From NCBI GenBank assembly GCA_904066235.2, contig CAJFCV020000006.1, positions 6,200,001 through 6,264,000 on the forward strand: 64,000 bases of DNA, in the 5' to 3' direction. Position 1 is the stretch's first letter; each line of letters starts with the position of its first letter. Shown piece by piece: positions 34,801 through 44,908 of the stretch. Below the pieces are notes generated by a model, which saw only the letters and a list, made by a program, of their open reading frames with translations, was not told where the DNA came from and ran no database searches. The DNA comes from Bursaphelenchus xylophilus (lineage: Eukaryota; Nematoda; Chromadorea; Rhabditida; Aphelenchoididae). A program made the position numbers and the translations under genes.

Positions 34801-35298
34801 GTCAACTGTCAACGTCAAAACAATCCATACCGAGCCAGTGTGAGTCGTATTGGCCAGGGCATAAACATAAGGATAAACCCGAACATACTCCCCTCGCGAC
34901 ACAACATGACCATACCACAAGGTGGGGAAACAATAGAGAAGGAAGGCGTTGCACAAAAGGGCCGTCTGCCAAGCAGTCAATGTGATCTGGAATCAAAAAA
35001 CAAGTCTTCTTATCCATTATGTCAATCATCCTAAGTCGATTACGTCACAATGGGAAAGTGGAAAACAAAAACCCACCAAATAGCACTGGATGACTGGAGT
35101 GCTGCCATGCCGGAATCGGATAAATACATACATGCAAACCAGGTTCAACAGGACCCCCGATAGCACACAAAATAAGGTGAGATGTCCGTTCAAAAGGTAG
35201 GATAACATCGCTGGAAGACGACCGACGTGTTCCAGCAGCCAGTCCGGGGTTCGTTGGCTAAAAATAACGGAATAAAAAATAACAACAACGCACTCCAT
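31821..35298 (-). CDS. Rhodopsin-class GPCR, FMRFamide-receptor-like
   Basis: Six exons (35077-35298, 34748-34986, 34128-34454, 33991-34084, 32170-32370, 31821-32063) join in phase to 441 residues. This is a seven-span cell-surface receptor, probably for a neuropeptide. Span 1 is LTLFCVLSGVLLNLVCMYVF; span 3 ends VLTLTVDRFLALCKPL (a DRF in place of DRY); extracellular loop 2 has two cysteines (MSCLQKEDNCAP); span 6 is MLVLVIAKFLVSDILP; span 7 is FSNFLLVLNCSTNFWVFFFW followed by GKRFRRYC, typical of FMRFamide-receptor-like proteins. The intron before span 7 is 1.6 kb and contains two repeat elements. The start is uncertain: the ATG at 35298 is followed by a tract that itself resembles a splice acceptor. 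Confidence 0.8.
32875..33420. repeat. Palindromic repeat with short tandem units, in GPCR intron
   Basis: Blocks reading CCCGACATTTCGGGTCAGGGA at the two ends are inverted (the right one degenerate). Inside are three tandem units of about 60 bp beginning TTTTCGCTTCGGGACTGG, followed by reversed units. A shorter relative lies in an FPGS intron at 40465-40690. Confidence 0.65.
33677..33834. mobile_element. MITE family 'CTGTCGGG', copy D, in GPCR intron
   Basis: Left end ACTATCAGTCTGTCAGGAAA, right end TTTTCCCGACAGACTGATAA. Inverted ends extend for about 35 bp to GGCGGATCGTCGC. The core matches copies B and C. Confidence 0.85.
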
Positions 35299-35740
35299 GC
35301 TCTTGACAGAATCCGTCCCCCAGATGCCAGATACAGTTGACGGACGAAGGCCAAGATTTGCTTAATAAAAGTGTCCGCCAGTGCGCGGCCGTGCTTCACC
35401 GTGCGACTCGCCGTGCAATCCGCTTCGAAAATAATAATAACTGTTTAAAGCGAGAGGGTTTGGGCAATAAATAAGAGGGCTGACTGGAATTGAGATAAAG
35501 TTCCGCTAAAGGGTAAACTCGGAATATGTCAACATGCAGGGCCAAAGATGGAGAGCCCGTCAATCCGCGACATCCCTTTCAGCAGAGCACTCCTACACCC
35601 GATCATATCCCATTCAGCCTCATCTGAAATCCAATTCCGGAGGAATAAATTTCGGTATCGATAAAGAGAGGAGGTCTCGGGCGAAACAAACACTATACTC
35701 ATCGGCCGCTGATTCCGAAACGCCCGAACGCATCCGCGCT
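35299..35740. other. Region between GPCR start and CNG channel stop
   Basis: A 442-bp gap on the minus strand. Frames here are out-of-frame readings continuing from the channel's last exon. It should contain the channel 3' UTR and the GPCR promoter. Confidence 0.4.
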
Positions 35741-38700
35741 TCAGGGCCTTAACGATGAGACCCCACCCACAACCGCCTCGGGCTCCTCCAAATAATCGCG
35801 GCACCTTCGGCGACGGCTATATTTGGCTTCAAGCTTGGCCAAGCGTCGTTTCCAGCTCGCCATATCCTTCTGAAACCGGTTTAATGAACCGAAAAGTGTG
35901 GAATTACATGAATCTTCTCCGTATATTCGTCCAGAAGTCTCGTAAAGAGGCTCACTTCGTGTCCCAAAAGCTCAAGTCGTTCTTCTAGGATCAGATTGGC
36001 CGGATTGGCCCAGCTTCCTTGTCTTTCCGCCAGCTCTTCGTCCAGGATATTATCTTTTCGAAGGATTGCCTTGGCTGCAATTAAAAATTTAAATCATGTT
36101 GTTACTACGTCATTTCAGTATCGGATGACATTTATGCATAAACGCAAAATATAAAACTGGAACTTCTGCCGCCAATAAACTTTATTAAAGTCTACGACGC
36201 GGCGGGCCTCCTTTTTAAAATTTCAGGCCAGGGGCCCGGCCCGTTTCAAAATTTGTCAGGCCCGGCCCGATCGTGGCATCACCGGGCCGGGCCGGCCTGG
36301 AGGCCACCTCTGTTAAAGGGAAACATTTTATTCAATATTTTATGGACTCAGAGTCCTTATCAAACAAAAAATATCCAAAAAAAATATTACTGAAACACAA
36401 ACACACCTTTCTCGACTAAAGAGTTCCTAGAGCCTGGGTAATCTCTCATAACTTCGAGCAGGTCATCCTTTGTCAGCACGTACAGATCGGAGTATCCAAC
36501 GGATCTAATTGAGGCACTCCTTCTGTTCCCGTTCTTATTTCCTGGAACGTCCAAGATGGACAGTTCCCCGAACACTTTCCCTTCTTCCAAAGTGACAAAA
36601 ACGGTATTTTTGACCTCATCCACCACTTCCAGACGCCCTTTCTTTATTATGTACATCTCCTAAATGCACCTTGGTTAGATAATTATCATTAAATCATACT
36701 TATTTATAAAAACTATAATCAAATTAGAAGATCGCAAACATTTTCAGAGAGTGTTACACATGGATGAGACTAATTGTAAGAATAATTGGCAACCTTTTCG
36801 GGAAATTAAATCATGATTCATCTGAAGTCAGCCCTCCATTTTATGGGCAAGGCAAACACGCCCTGAGGGGAATCAAGGTATTTTTGCGCAAAATAATAAA
36901 AAACAGATATAGGATGACCAGGACAAGTCTCATCCTTCTGAGTCTGCTTATCTGTCTTCAGAATTGCGGGGCTATTAATTGTTATCAATGTATCAAGACT
37001 GGCAATGACAAGTTATGCACACGATACATGTCACAGACATGTCCTTTCGGGTTCTTCGGATGTATTAAAATAGCTACTTACTCTGGGGGAGTCGACAAGA
37101 GTAAGTTTAAAGCTATGTGAGAGTATCTGCGAAGTTCCACTTTTAATATTACACTACTTATATTATTTTAATACTTCAGTGGGCAACTTTATCAACGATG
37201 ATCGCTCTCTCATCTCGATGGTCAGAGGTTGCAATATTCTGCCCTTAGGCGGTGTGGATGCCTGTCAACAAACCTCTATTTTGGGTGGACGAATCGTAAC
37301 TTGTTATTGTTTTAATGATTACTGTAACTCGGCCAAACTCATTCTACCCTCCTTTCTTTCCTTTCTGCTTGTACTATTAGTGATTTAAATAAATAGTTAC
37401 CTTTCCAACATCGTCCTTTCGACAGACGAAATCTCCCGGGCTATAGACTTGGAGTTTTAATCTCATCACCATCTCGTATAACATTCCGGGTTCGCATTCC
37501 TAAACAAAAATATCATAATACCGAGAACGTGGTTAACTCACCTGAAAGAGTGTAACTTTCTTTAGAGTTTCCATATGAATGTGTACAGCCAACTGTCCAT
37601 GTAATCGGGTGGGTAATGATCGGACGATCTGGGATTCGTCAAGAGTCAACTGACCCACACTCCAACTGTATTCCAAGTAATCCATAATTCGCTTCGCAAC
37701 AAAACGATGTACATGGCTAAAAAATAGAATTAAATCGGCACCGCGACATTTCCGGAATTTGGACACTTCCGGCACCGTGCAAAAACAAAAGACAAGGCTT
37801 AGAACTACCACCTCAACCATCTGAGTGGATTTACAGCTTTTAATTTCGAAAATGCTGCACATTTTTTTGATCTTTATTTCTTTTCTTAAGTAGTACAGGG
37901 AGCCTTATTCTTCTGTTTTCTCCCGGTTTCGGAAGTGTCCAAATTCCGAAAATGCCATGACGCGATAAAATCAATTTTACAAGTGGGTTCAAAAATCGGT
38001 ATTGAAATGTTGTCATTATTCACACCGTCAGCAAAATGTCAACTCTACCACCACGATTACCGAAAGTCCATGTACTGTTTACAGCCGTCCCTGAGCTCTT
38101 CGAAGCTCATCCTGGTCGAGTTTACATTAGTTACCATGTTGCCGATGTCTCCGACAATAATGGAGAACAACAGCAATCCCAGCAACGTGTCCGTCACTTC
38201 AAACACCATCTCGAAAGTATTATTTGGCCAAGGTTGTTCTCCCAAGGTAGTCAAAGTAAGCGCCGACCAGTAGAAACAAAGCCCGTACTTCTTTGTAAAA
38301 TTCCCAAGGTCTGTTTCGATGTATTTCCCTCTATAGAACTCCACTAATCGATCGATATAACTCTCTCTGTTTAGGTAGTCGAGTCCCGTCTCATTGAACA
38401 AACATTGGCCAGTATTGAAACGGGCATCGCACAGGGGATATCTGACATCAGGAATCTTGTCTGGAGTGTAAACCCAATCCTCGATAGAGGCATTTTCGAA
38501 AGAAAACATCAAACTGAAGAGATAATACAGACAACCGTTCCAATGGAAGACCGTGTAGCAGATCACGAGCAACCTCAGAAGGCGGAACAGATGTGGGAAG
38601 TTGGTTCGAACTTGAGTTCGGACAATGAAATCCGATACTCGATGGACCTTGAAGAGACGATTGATCCGTGTAAAAGTGAGACGCGGAGTAAAGATGAGGA

Positions 38701-39404
38701 AGATATCAGTGGGGAGAAGGGCCAGGAAATCGTAGAGGAACCACCGACTGAAACAAAAACATGACATTATCTTGGGCGATGGGTCACCTCCGAAGATAGA
38801 TACTGGTGGTCTTCCAGAACCCTTGGACGATGACTCCTTCTTGCAACCTCTCTGCAATCAAAGCGTTACTTTTCATCACTTAGCAGGCATCTAATAGCCG
38901 TAATCTTGCCTTTTCTCATTTGCACGAATATATCGATGAGGTTCACGACGTCCGTAATTATGTTATACTTAATCCAGGTCTTGAAATAAACGCTGAATTC
39001 TTCGAATACTCCCAAAGTTACTGTGATTACATTATAAATACAAGAGATTGCCACGATCTCAGTCCAGTAATAGAAGATACTCGAGGAGACAGGGAATGTG
39101 TCAGTCAAATATCCTACTATTCTCTGAATCGTGGTTTGTTTCTTTTGAGCTTCCAGTTTCCGCAGAAGTCTTAAGTTGCCAGCAGCAATGGATTCAAAGA
39201 AAGTGGTCATCATGGCATCACTGTGCTCGATTCTGGCTTCTTTAGCCATATCTCCAGTCAGCCATCGACGCATCACCTACTTATTTAAAGAAATCCGTTT
39301 TTATTGATAATTTACACTCCACTTACAATTAAAACCTTGGCGATCCCCATCAGCTTGTTCCCCTCCATCTTCTTCTTCTCCTCCACATCCATCGCTTCAT
39401 TCAT
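35741..39404 (-). CDS. Cyclic-nucleotide-gated cation channel subunit
   Basis: Nine exons (39327-39404, 38910-39276, 38788-38851, 38061-38747, 37542-37716, 37401-37499, 36407-36659, 35908-36074, 35741-35869) give 672 residues. It opens a cation pore on cGMP/cAMP binding in sensory neurons. Visible are span S3 (WFLYDFLALLPTDIFL), an S4 with spaced basic residues (RINRLFKVHRVSDFIVRTQ), S5 (LLVICYTVFHWNGCLYYLF), a pore loop TLTTLGEQPWP near residue 338, S6, the C-linker, and a nucleotide-binding domain (VYSPGDFVCRKDDVGK, then VFGELSILDV). A Lys/Arg-rich coiled-coil tail follows. The family is certain; whether this is the TAX-2 or another CNG class is not decidable by eye. Intron 2 is GC...AG. 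FPGS ends 103 bp upstream. Confidence 0.87.
36208..36312. mobile_element. Solo hAT-like end in CNG channel intron
   Basis: GC-rich GGCCCGGCCC blocks end at GGCCACCTCTG (36302-36312), whose complement CAGAGGTGGCC matches the CAGRGGTGG terminus of the elements near 5 kb. No partner terminus was found in the intron. Confidence 0.5.
36914..37388 (+). CDS. Ly6-type GPI protein nested antisense in CNG channel intron
   Basis: Two exons (36914-37100, 37180-37388) join in phase to 131 residues. A signal peptide (TSLILLSLLICLQNCGA) precedes a cysteine-rich domain starting INCYQCIKTG and ending CYCFNDYCNSAKL, then a hydrophobic tail (LPSFLSFLLVLLVI) for GPI attachment. The layout is that of three-finger Ly6 proteins. 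The gene lies entirely within the 36660-37400 intron of the CNG channel on the other strand. An in-frame ATG at 36764 would add 50 residues before the signal peptide; the start at 36914 is chosen because the signal peptide follows it directly. Confidence 0.8.
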
Positions 39405-39507
39405 TTTAAATATCTTCCCTGTATAAGATTTTGGCATCGACTAATGCCTGAGGGGATTAAGCTGAGGATAGCAAAATTAACTTCCGTTTGAGGACTTAAT
39501 ATTTTAT
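39405..39507 (-). promoter_or_regulatory. Intercistronic gap FPGS to CNG channel with candidate trans-splice acceptor
   Basis: Only 103 bp separate the FPGS stop from the channel ATG on the same strand. An acceptor (CTTATACAG, minus strand) ends at 39419, 14 bp before the ATG, fitting spliced-leader addition in an operon. Confidence 0.45.
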
Positions 39508-42126
39508 TTATTCGCCTTCGAAAGATAAGACTCCTCCGACAAGGTGGAGACTGCCGGTTACTAGAACTTTCACAGTTTTGTTGTTCGCCGCCAGTTGATG
39601 GATAAGAAGAAGGGATTCTTCGATGCAATCAGCAACTGTCACATTGTCCTGAACAGTAATTAGGGCGCAGTGTTTGCTTACGTTTCCCATGATCTCCTTC
39701 CAAGCTTCTTTACTCTGCTCACATTTTTGTTTTTGGGCTTGATCACTTGTATTCAAATTGGTATTATCGTTTAGGTTATCGACAACTTGATACAATCTGG
39801 TTGAAGTGAAGATGGCATAGTTGAATTCATTTTCTTTCAGTAGTATTGATAACAAGGAAGTGGGTTCTCGATCTCCTGTGCACTGGAAAAGGAGGATTCG
39901 GAGAGATGGATGTCCGTTTTCCAATAATTTTTCCAGCTCCAATTTGTAATTGAACCATTCAGAACAACACTAAAAGTAATCTGGATGTACTTTAAGCATG
40001 TACCATTCGCAAATCTTTTTTGAGACTTACTTTAATACTTTTGGTGGTATGCGCTCCATCCAAGTAGAAGGTTATGTTTCCTTTCTCCAAGACCTGACTT
40101 CTTCCAGCCCATCTGGTTTCCCTAATTGCCTTTTCCAATCGCTCTTTCTCCAAATTGTGGATTCCATTTTCTGTAAACCAGACTTTGGCCAAAGAAATGG
40201 CCAATGCTATGTTTTCTTGTTGGTGGAGACCAATTGAATCCACAAATTCGAGAGTTTCCTTTGTCAAATGCAGATCAGAAAAGGGAGTCATTTCTAACAA
40301 TGTCCCCTGAAATTAATTCTATGTAAAACTGATTTATATTTGCCCGACGGGTGGTATGCCAAACGAAAAATTGGTCTACTTACTTTTTATCAAAGATATG
40401 ACATAGTTGGGTTTATGACTTTTCGCTATTATTCGCAGCTAAAATTCCTGGTCTTAAGTCGTTTTTGCCCGCGTCCCGACATTTCGGGTCAGGGACAGCT
40501 AGGGTCGCGACAGGTCGACATTTCGGGTCAACGATACCGTTTAATATTTTCGCTTCGGGACTGGGAAAAAAGAATTTTTTTGTGAATTTGAAAAAATTTT
40601 TTGAAATGTTTTCGCTTCGGGACTTGGGAAAAAGAATTTTTTGGAGAGTTTGAACAGAATTTTGAAATTTTTTGTAGTAACAATTTTTTTGGCTGCACCT
40701 AAACATTTTCGCGGCAGGACCCATGAAGAAAGTTGAATTTTTTTGTGGCCACCCTGCATGTAAGTACAAGTAGGCCGATTTTTTGTTTTACATACCACCC
40801 GCAAATATATATCATTCTTATACAACGGCTGTTAATATCGTATCCTTACTTTTTTTTCGTTAGCTCGTTCCTTGATGACTTTTAACGCAGAATCGTTTTG
40901 AATTACAGTAATCACAGGCCGGTGTTTTTTGATGATCCCGGCTTTATGCCAAGCGATTTCTTCGAGGGTGTTTCCCAGGAGATTCGTGTGATCCACATCC
41001 AACACCGTAATCCCACATACAACGGGATTTCTGTAATCGATAAGATAGGTTAAAAATAATAATGCTTGTAGGTATGATATAAATAAGGTCAACAAATAAG
41101 TCGGATCTGTCTTTCGCAAGCAAACCGCTGAACTCAATTTTTCGTGATTTTTTCCTAATGTCAGCTTCATTTTTTCCATTCTATTTCTTAAAAATTCAGT
41201 TGAGGAATTTGTAGCGGTTTGCTTTTGAGCAACCGATGCGGACTTATCTCTTCACTCTCATATTTTCACACTTACTCGATGACATTCGTGCAGTCATGTT
41301 CGCCTCCGATTCCTACCTCCACCACCATCACGTCCACTTTTTCTTTAATGCAAACATAAAATGACATCAGAGTCAGGAACTTGAAATACGCGGGCATCGG
41401 AACATTCTGTGACTCAGACTGACAAAAGTTAAAAATACGATGACAAAAACTTACAGCTGACTTGACGGTATCATAAACGAGATTGAAGTAATGGATAAAC
41501 TGTGTTTCCGTTAATGGAATTCCATTTATTCGAATTCGTTCGCAGACATGGACAAGATGAGGTGAACTAGAATTACATTCTGATTTTTAGGGTCATCACA
41601 AAAATATAATACCTGTAGAAACCAGTTTTGAGATTATTTGAACGAAGAATCGACTCCAAGAAGGCACAAGTCGATCCCTTTCCTTTGGTTCCCGTTACAT
41701 GGATTGGCCTGAGGCTATCGATATCATTGGTCTGGAAATGGATCAGCTAAATGCAGGCTCTTACTGTAATTTTCAAGGCACCGAGGTAGAAATGTGTTTC
41801 AGCAAGGTTCTGGCGGGCCATTTCCAATCGCTTGGATCTCATCATATGAATTGTAGTAGCATTACTTTGTAGTGAATTCAGTTTTGACACCACTTCCTAT
41901 AATTTGACTCCTATTTATCTTTTATATAGTATAACCTTCAAAATTTTACATTTTCGAAGATAAAGACTGACTTCTGCAGCTTATTCAAAAAAGTTACCTT
42001 ATATTTATCCTTGGACATAGCTCGTACTGACAGAAATCGAGAAACTGAGAGCCCAAAAACAAGTCGGGGGGCGTTTAGAGAAAATTTCTGCGTTTTCTCC
42101 CACAAAAAACCAATTTTAGAAGACAT
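39508..42126 (-). CDS. FPGS: Folylpolyglutamate synthase
   Basis: Eight exons (41998-42126, 41765-41896, 41613-41731, 41455-41566, 41276-41418, 40850-41030, 40031-40306, 39508-39969) give 517 residues. The enzyme adds glutamates to folates with ATP, keeping them in cytosol and mitochondria. Visible are the P-loop [14 protein letters not shown] near residue 100, [55 protein letters not shown] and the C-terminal [10 protein letters not shown]. The first 36 residues are basic and serine-rich without acidic clusters, like a mitochondrial presequence, and a second ATG at 42018 (AMSKDKYK) would give a cytosolic form. A repeat lies in the intron at 40307-40849. It is probably the first gene of an operon with the CNG channel. 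Confidence 0.92.
40465..40690. repeat. Relative of the 32875 palindromic repeat, in FPGS intron
   Basis: It contains CCCGACATTTCGGGTCAGGGA, then two units of TTTTCGCTTCGGGACTKGG each followed by a GAATTTTTT block, as in the GPCR intron. A CCACCCTGCATG near 40748 recalls the mariner-like ends elsewhere. Confidence 0.6.
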
Positions 42127-43132
42127 CTTATGATAAAACAAGTTAACGGAACTTTACTCCCTCAAATGATGTCTAAAATATTTAATTGCAGTAAACTTAA
42201 CAATTAATTTGCATATTCTTGTCGAGATTCAACGACTTTACGCATTCTGATAAGAAGTAAAATTTATTGATAAGGAATGAAAGGTCAACTTGATTTATTG
42301 CGAGATTCGTTATTTGTTTTTATTGTCAGATAACTCTATCGTGATTGCTATCAATCTGCATTGTCATCGTCGTATCATAAAGTTCTTTGTCATCGGAGCT
42401 GCAAAAACATATTTTAAAGTTGTTTATTCATTCTTTCTTGGTGCCAGATGTAAACAAATGCCCACATCTTGTCCTTACAAACAAAACTCTTCCAGCTGGC
42501 GGTTCAAAACACTTAGAACAACTTTCCATTGTAATTTTTTTGGTTTGAGCGAGATGATAGAACAGGTGCAAGATAACGGCTGAAACGTATTTGTACTCTG
42601 TGAACGCATCATTCCTTATCATTCTCATGTTTTCATCAAGTTCTGGTTGTAATATTCATAATAATATTACCCAATAAGAACATGCAAAAGCATGACCTGC
42701 ATGACAATTAACTTTTTAGGAGAGGATCTTCTAACTACGCGATCGGAAAAGGAAGAGAAACGAAGGTTGGAATGCTTCATAAATACGACAGATGCTTCCA
42801 GGGATACCTCCGCGAACAGAGGGTTCTTGCCTGAGGCGTTCGGAGATCCTCAAAGCCCCTCGGCCCAGGTCTGACCGCCGTGACTAAGAGAAAAGGGGCG
42901 GCTGCTGACCAGTCGCCCGACCTTTTCTCCCTTTCTTCATTGAACGGCAATTCCCCTTCCCCTTCTGCCCACCTCCAACGGCTTCACTCCAAGATGAGAC
43001 TGCAATCGCGCAACGTGGAGTCTCTTCTTCCCCCTAAAGATTGCCGTTATTATTGTTTTTAACCCTTTTAATGCCCATTTCTCGTGATTGATTTGAAACA
43101 TTTATCCAAACTATCCAACGGTATAATTCAGG
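42127..43132. other. Divergent intergenic region FPGS/FKBP
   Basis: About 1 kb between the starts of two genes that diverge, so it should contain both promoters. Open frames at 42692-43062 (+) have no recognisable domain. No specific site is called. Confidence 0.45.
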
Positions 43133-44125
43133 ATGTTAAAGTACGTCCTCTTGTCAGTATTAGTGTTGGCTGCGATCGCAGAGAAGAAAGAAGAAGAGAA
43201 AGGAACCTTCCAGGGCCAGAAATTGAGCTGGAAGGAAGACGATGGGCTCGAGGTCAAGATCATCAGACCCATCGCTGCCGAGAAGTGCAAGATCAAGTCC
43301 CAGCCTGGTGATGAAGCTCATCAATTCTACAAGTTGTCCGACAAAGACGGAAAGGAGATCGGCTCCAACTTTGGAGGAACACCGTAATTAAAAAAATACT
43401 GTAATTTATCGTATTTCAGATATGTATTTGAATTGGGGTCAGGCCAAGTTATCGCTGGAATGGACCGTGCAATGACCGGCAAGTTTAACTTTGCTGTCGT
43501 AAACGAATTTCTGATTCCTTTCTAACGGTCTTCTTTACAGGAATGTGCATTGGAGAGAAGAGGAAGGTCGTTATTCCTGGAAAACTTGGATTCGGGGATG
43601 CTGGCAGGGAGCGGTGAGTTGACGCCGTTTATGCAAAAGACAACTCAACAAACGACTAACAAATCATAATCTTTGATGTGTTTTAGTGATAACATCGAAG
43701 GAGATCAGACTCTTTACTATACCGTTCAGCTAGTCGACCTTGTTCGCCCTAACCCTGGAGAGGAGTGGACCACCGAAGAGGGAGTTCAGATCAAGCAGAC
43801 CCACAAGATCGAGGAAGACAAGTGCCGCAAATCGGCTCCAGGAGATACGATCCATCAACATTACAAGCTGACCCTTGAAGACGGCACCTTCGTGGACTCT
43901 TCTTTCTCTAGAAATGCCCCTTTCATCTTTAAATTGGGAGCCAAGGAAGTGATCAAGGGAATGGACATCGCCATGACCAACATGTGTGAGGGAGAACGAC
44001 GTCATGTGGTGATTCCTCCTCATCTCGGCTACGGAGTTGATGGCCGACCTCCACAGATCCCCGGCAACTCAACCCTTTACTTTGATATCGAACTCCACAA
44101 GCTGATCAAGAGAGATGAACTTTAA
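43133..44125 (+). CDS. ER FKBP-type prolyl isomerase with two FKBP domains
   Basis: Four exons (43133-43383, 43420-43478, 43541-43613, 43687-44125) give 273 residues. A signal peptide ([18 protein letters not shown]) and C-terminal RDEL place it in the ER lumen, where such proteins help collagen and other secretory proteins fold. The first FKBP domain covers about residues 45-150 ([34 protein letters not shown]) and the second about 165-268 ([28 protein letters not shown]). In both, the active-site tryptophan of the V-I-x-G-W motif is methionine (IAGMD, IKGMD), and domain 1 lacks the F-D-S-S motif. Intron 2 is GC...AG (43479-43540). Confidence 0.88.
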
Positions 44126-44311
44126 TTTATTGTTCGTGTTGCATAATATTTCCCCTAAACGGGTCGTATTGAGATCAAATTGATGAATAAATTTAATTTT
44201 ATGTCAGCCATCGTTAGCTGGAAATGAAAGCAAGAAGATCTTTGGGAGAAATCTTCGAAGAACCCTCGAAGAAAAAAAGAAAAAGAGCTCGATTTGCGAA
44301 GTAGGTCATTG

Positions 44312-44701
44312 ATGGAATCGGAGAAAGAGGAACCAGCAGAGACATACATTATTATGATAAAACTCGGCTTCCAGAGTTCCTTGGCCCTTCTACTTAGTGT
44401 GGTGGGATTGGCTTTCTTACCCGGACTTGCGATCCTTGGTAATTCGTCATCATTTACGCATCTTACACTAATTTAGTAGTTTACCAACATTTTACGTTCG
44501 TTCTGCCGGTGCAATGGACAGTCGCAGCGACGTTATTCTTCTTTGTTAAAGTAAGAATTGGTCGGAACTCTGACAGATTTTATTTAGGTCTGCTTTGGAA
44601 CAGTGGTTGCTCTCCTCACAGTGGTCACATACGCTGACTTCGTATTTCCAAAAATAATGAGAATGATTGAATCGTTTTTAAGCCGAGTACGCGTTGAGTA
44701 A
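44312..44701 (+). CDS. Small two-span membrane protein, possibly VMA21-like
   Basis: Three exons (44312-44438, 44477-44550, 44588-44701) give 104 residues. An acidic N-terminus (MESEKEEPAE) is followed by two hydrophobic segments (SLALLLSVVGLAFLPGLAIL, and WTVAATLFFFVKVCFGTVVA extending to about residue 80) and a short basic end. Size and layout resemble VMA21, the ER assembly factor of the V-ATPase, but no diagnostic motif was found, so this is only a suggestion. It sits 186 bp after the FKBP and 207 bp before Raptor on the same strand and may be the middle gene of an operon. Confidence 0.6.
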
Positions 44702-44908
44702 ATAGAAATAAACTATTAGAAAATCAACCGAAAATGATCAGAACTTCGAGATACGTACACTTTACAAGAATTTCTTCGTCTTTTTGGCCTATTGGATTTT
44801 TTGGCAAATGTGGCGTTCTGTTATTAAAAATATTTTGATAATTTTTTCACATGATTTTGTTTCTTTCCAAACATCGAATAAATGAACCTAAAGCAACTTC
44901 CTTGATAA

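Noticed and set aside
38834..38851. An 18-nt GT-AG intron in the CNG channel gene
   Set aside because: Removing GTAACG...GCAG keeps a frame, but 18 nt is too short for a nematode intron and the joined protein fits the channel family less well. A 58-nt GC-AG intron (38852-38909) gives RLQEGVIVQ before span S3, which matches the family.
42692..43062. Two plus-strand frames before the FKBP gene
   Set aside because: No domain, no consistent splice join to the FKBP first exon, which already has a full signal peptide.
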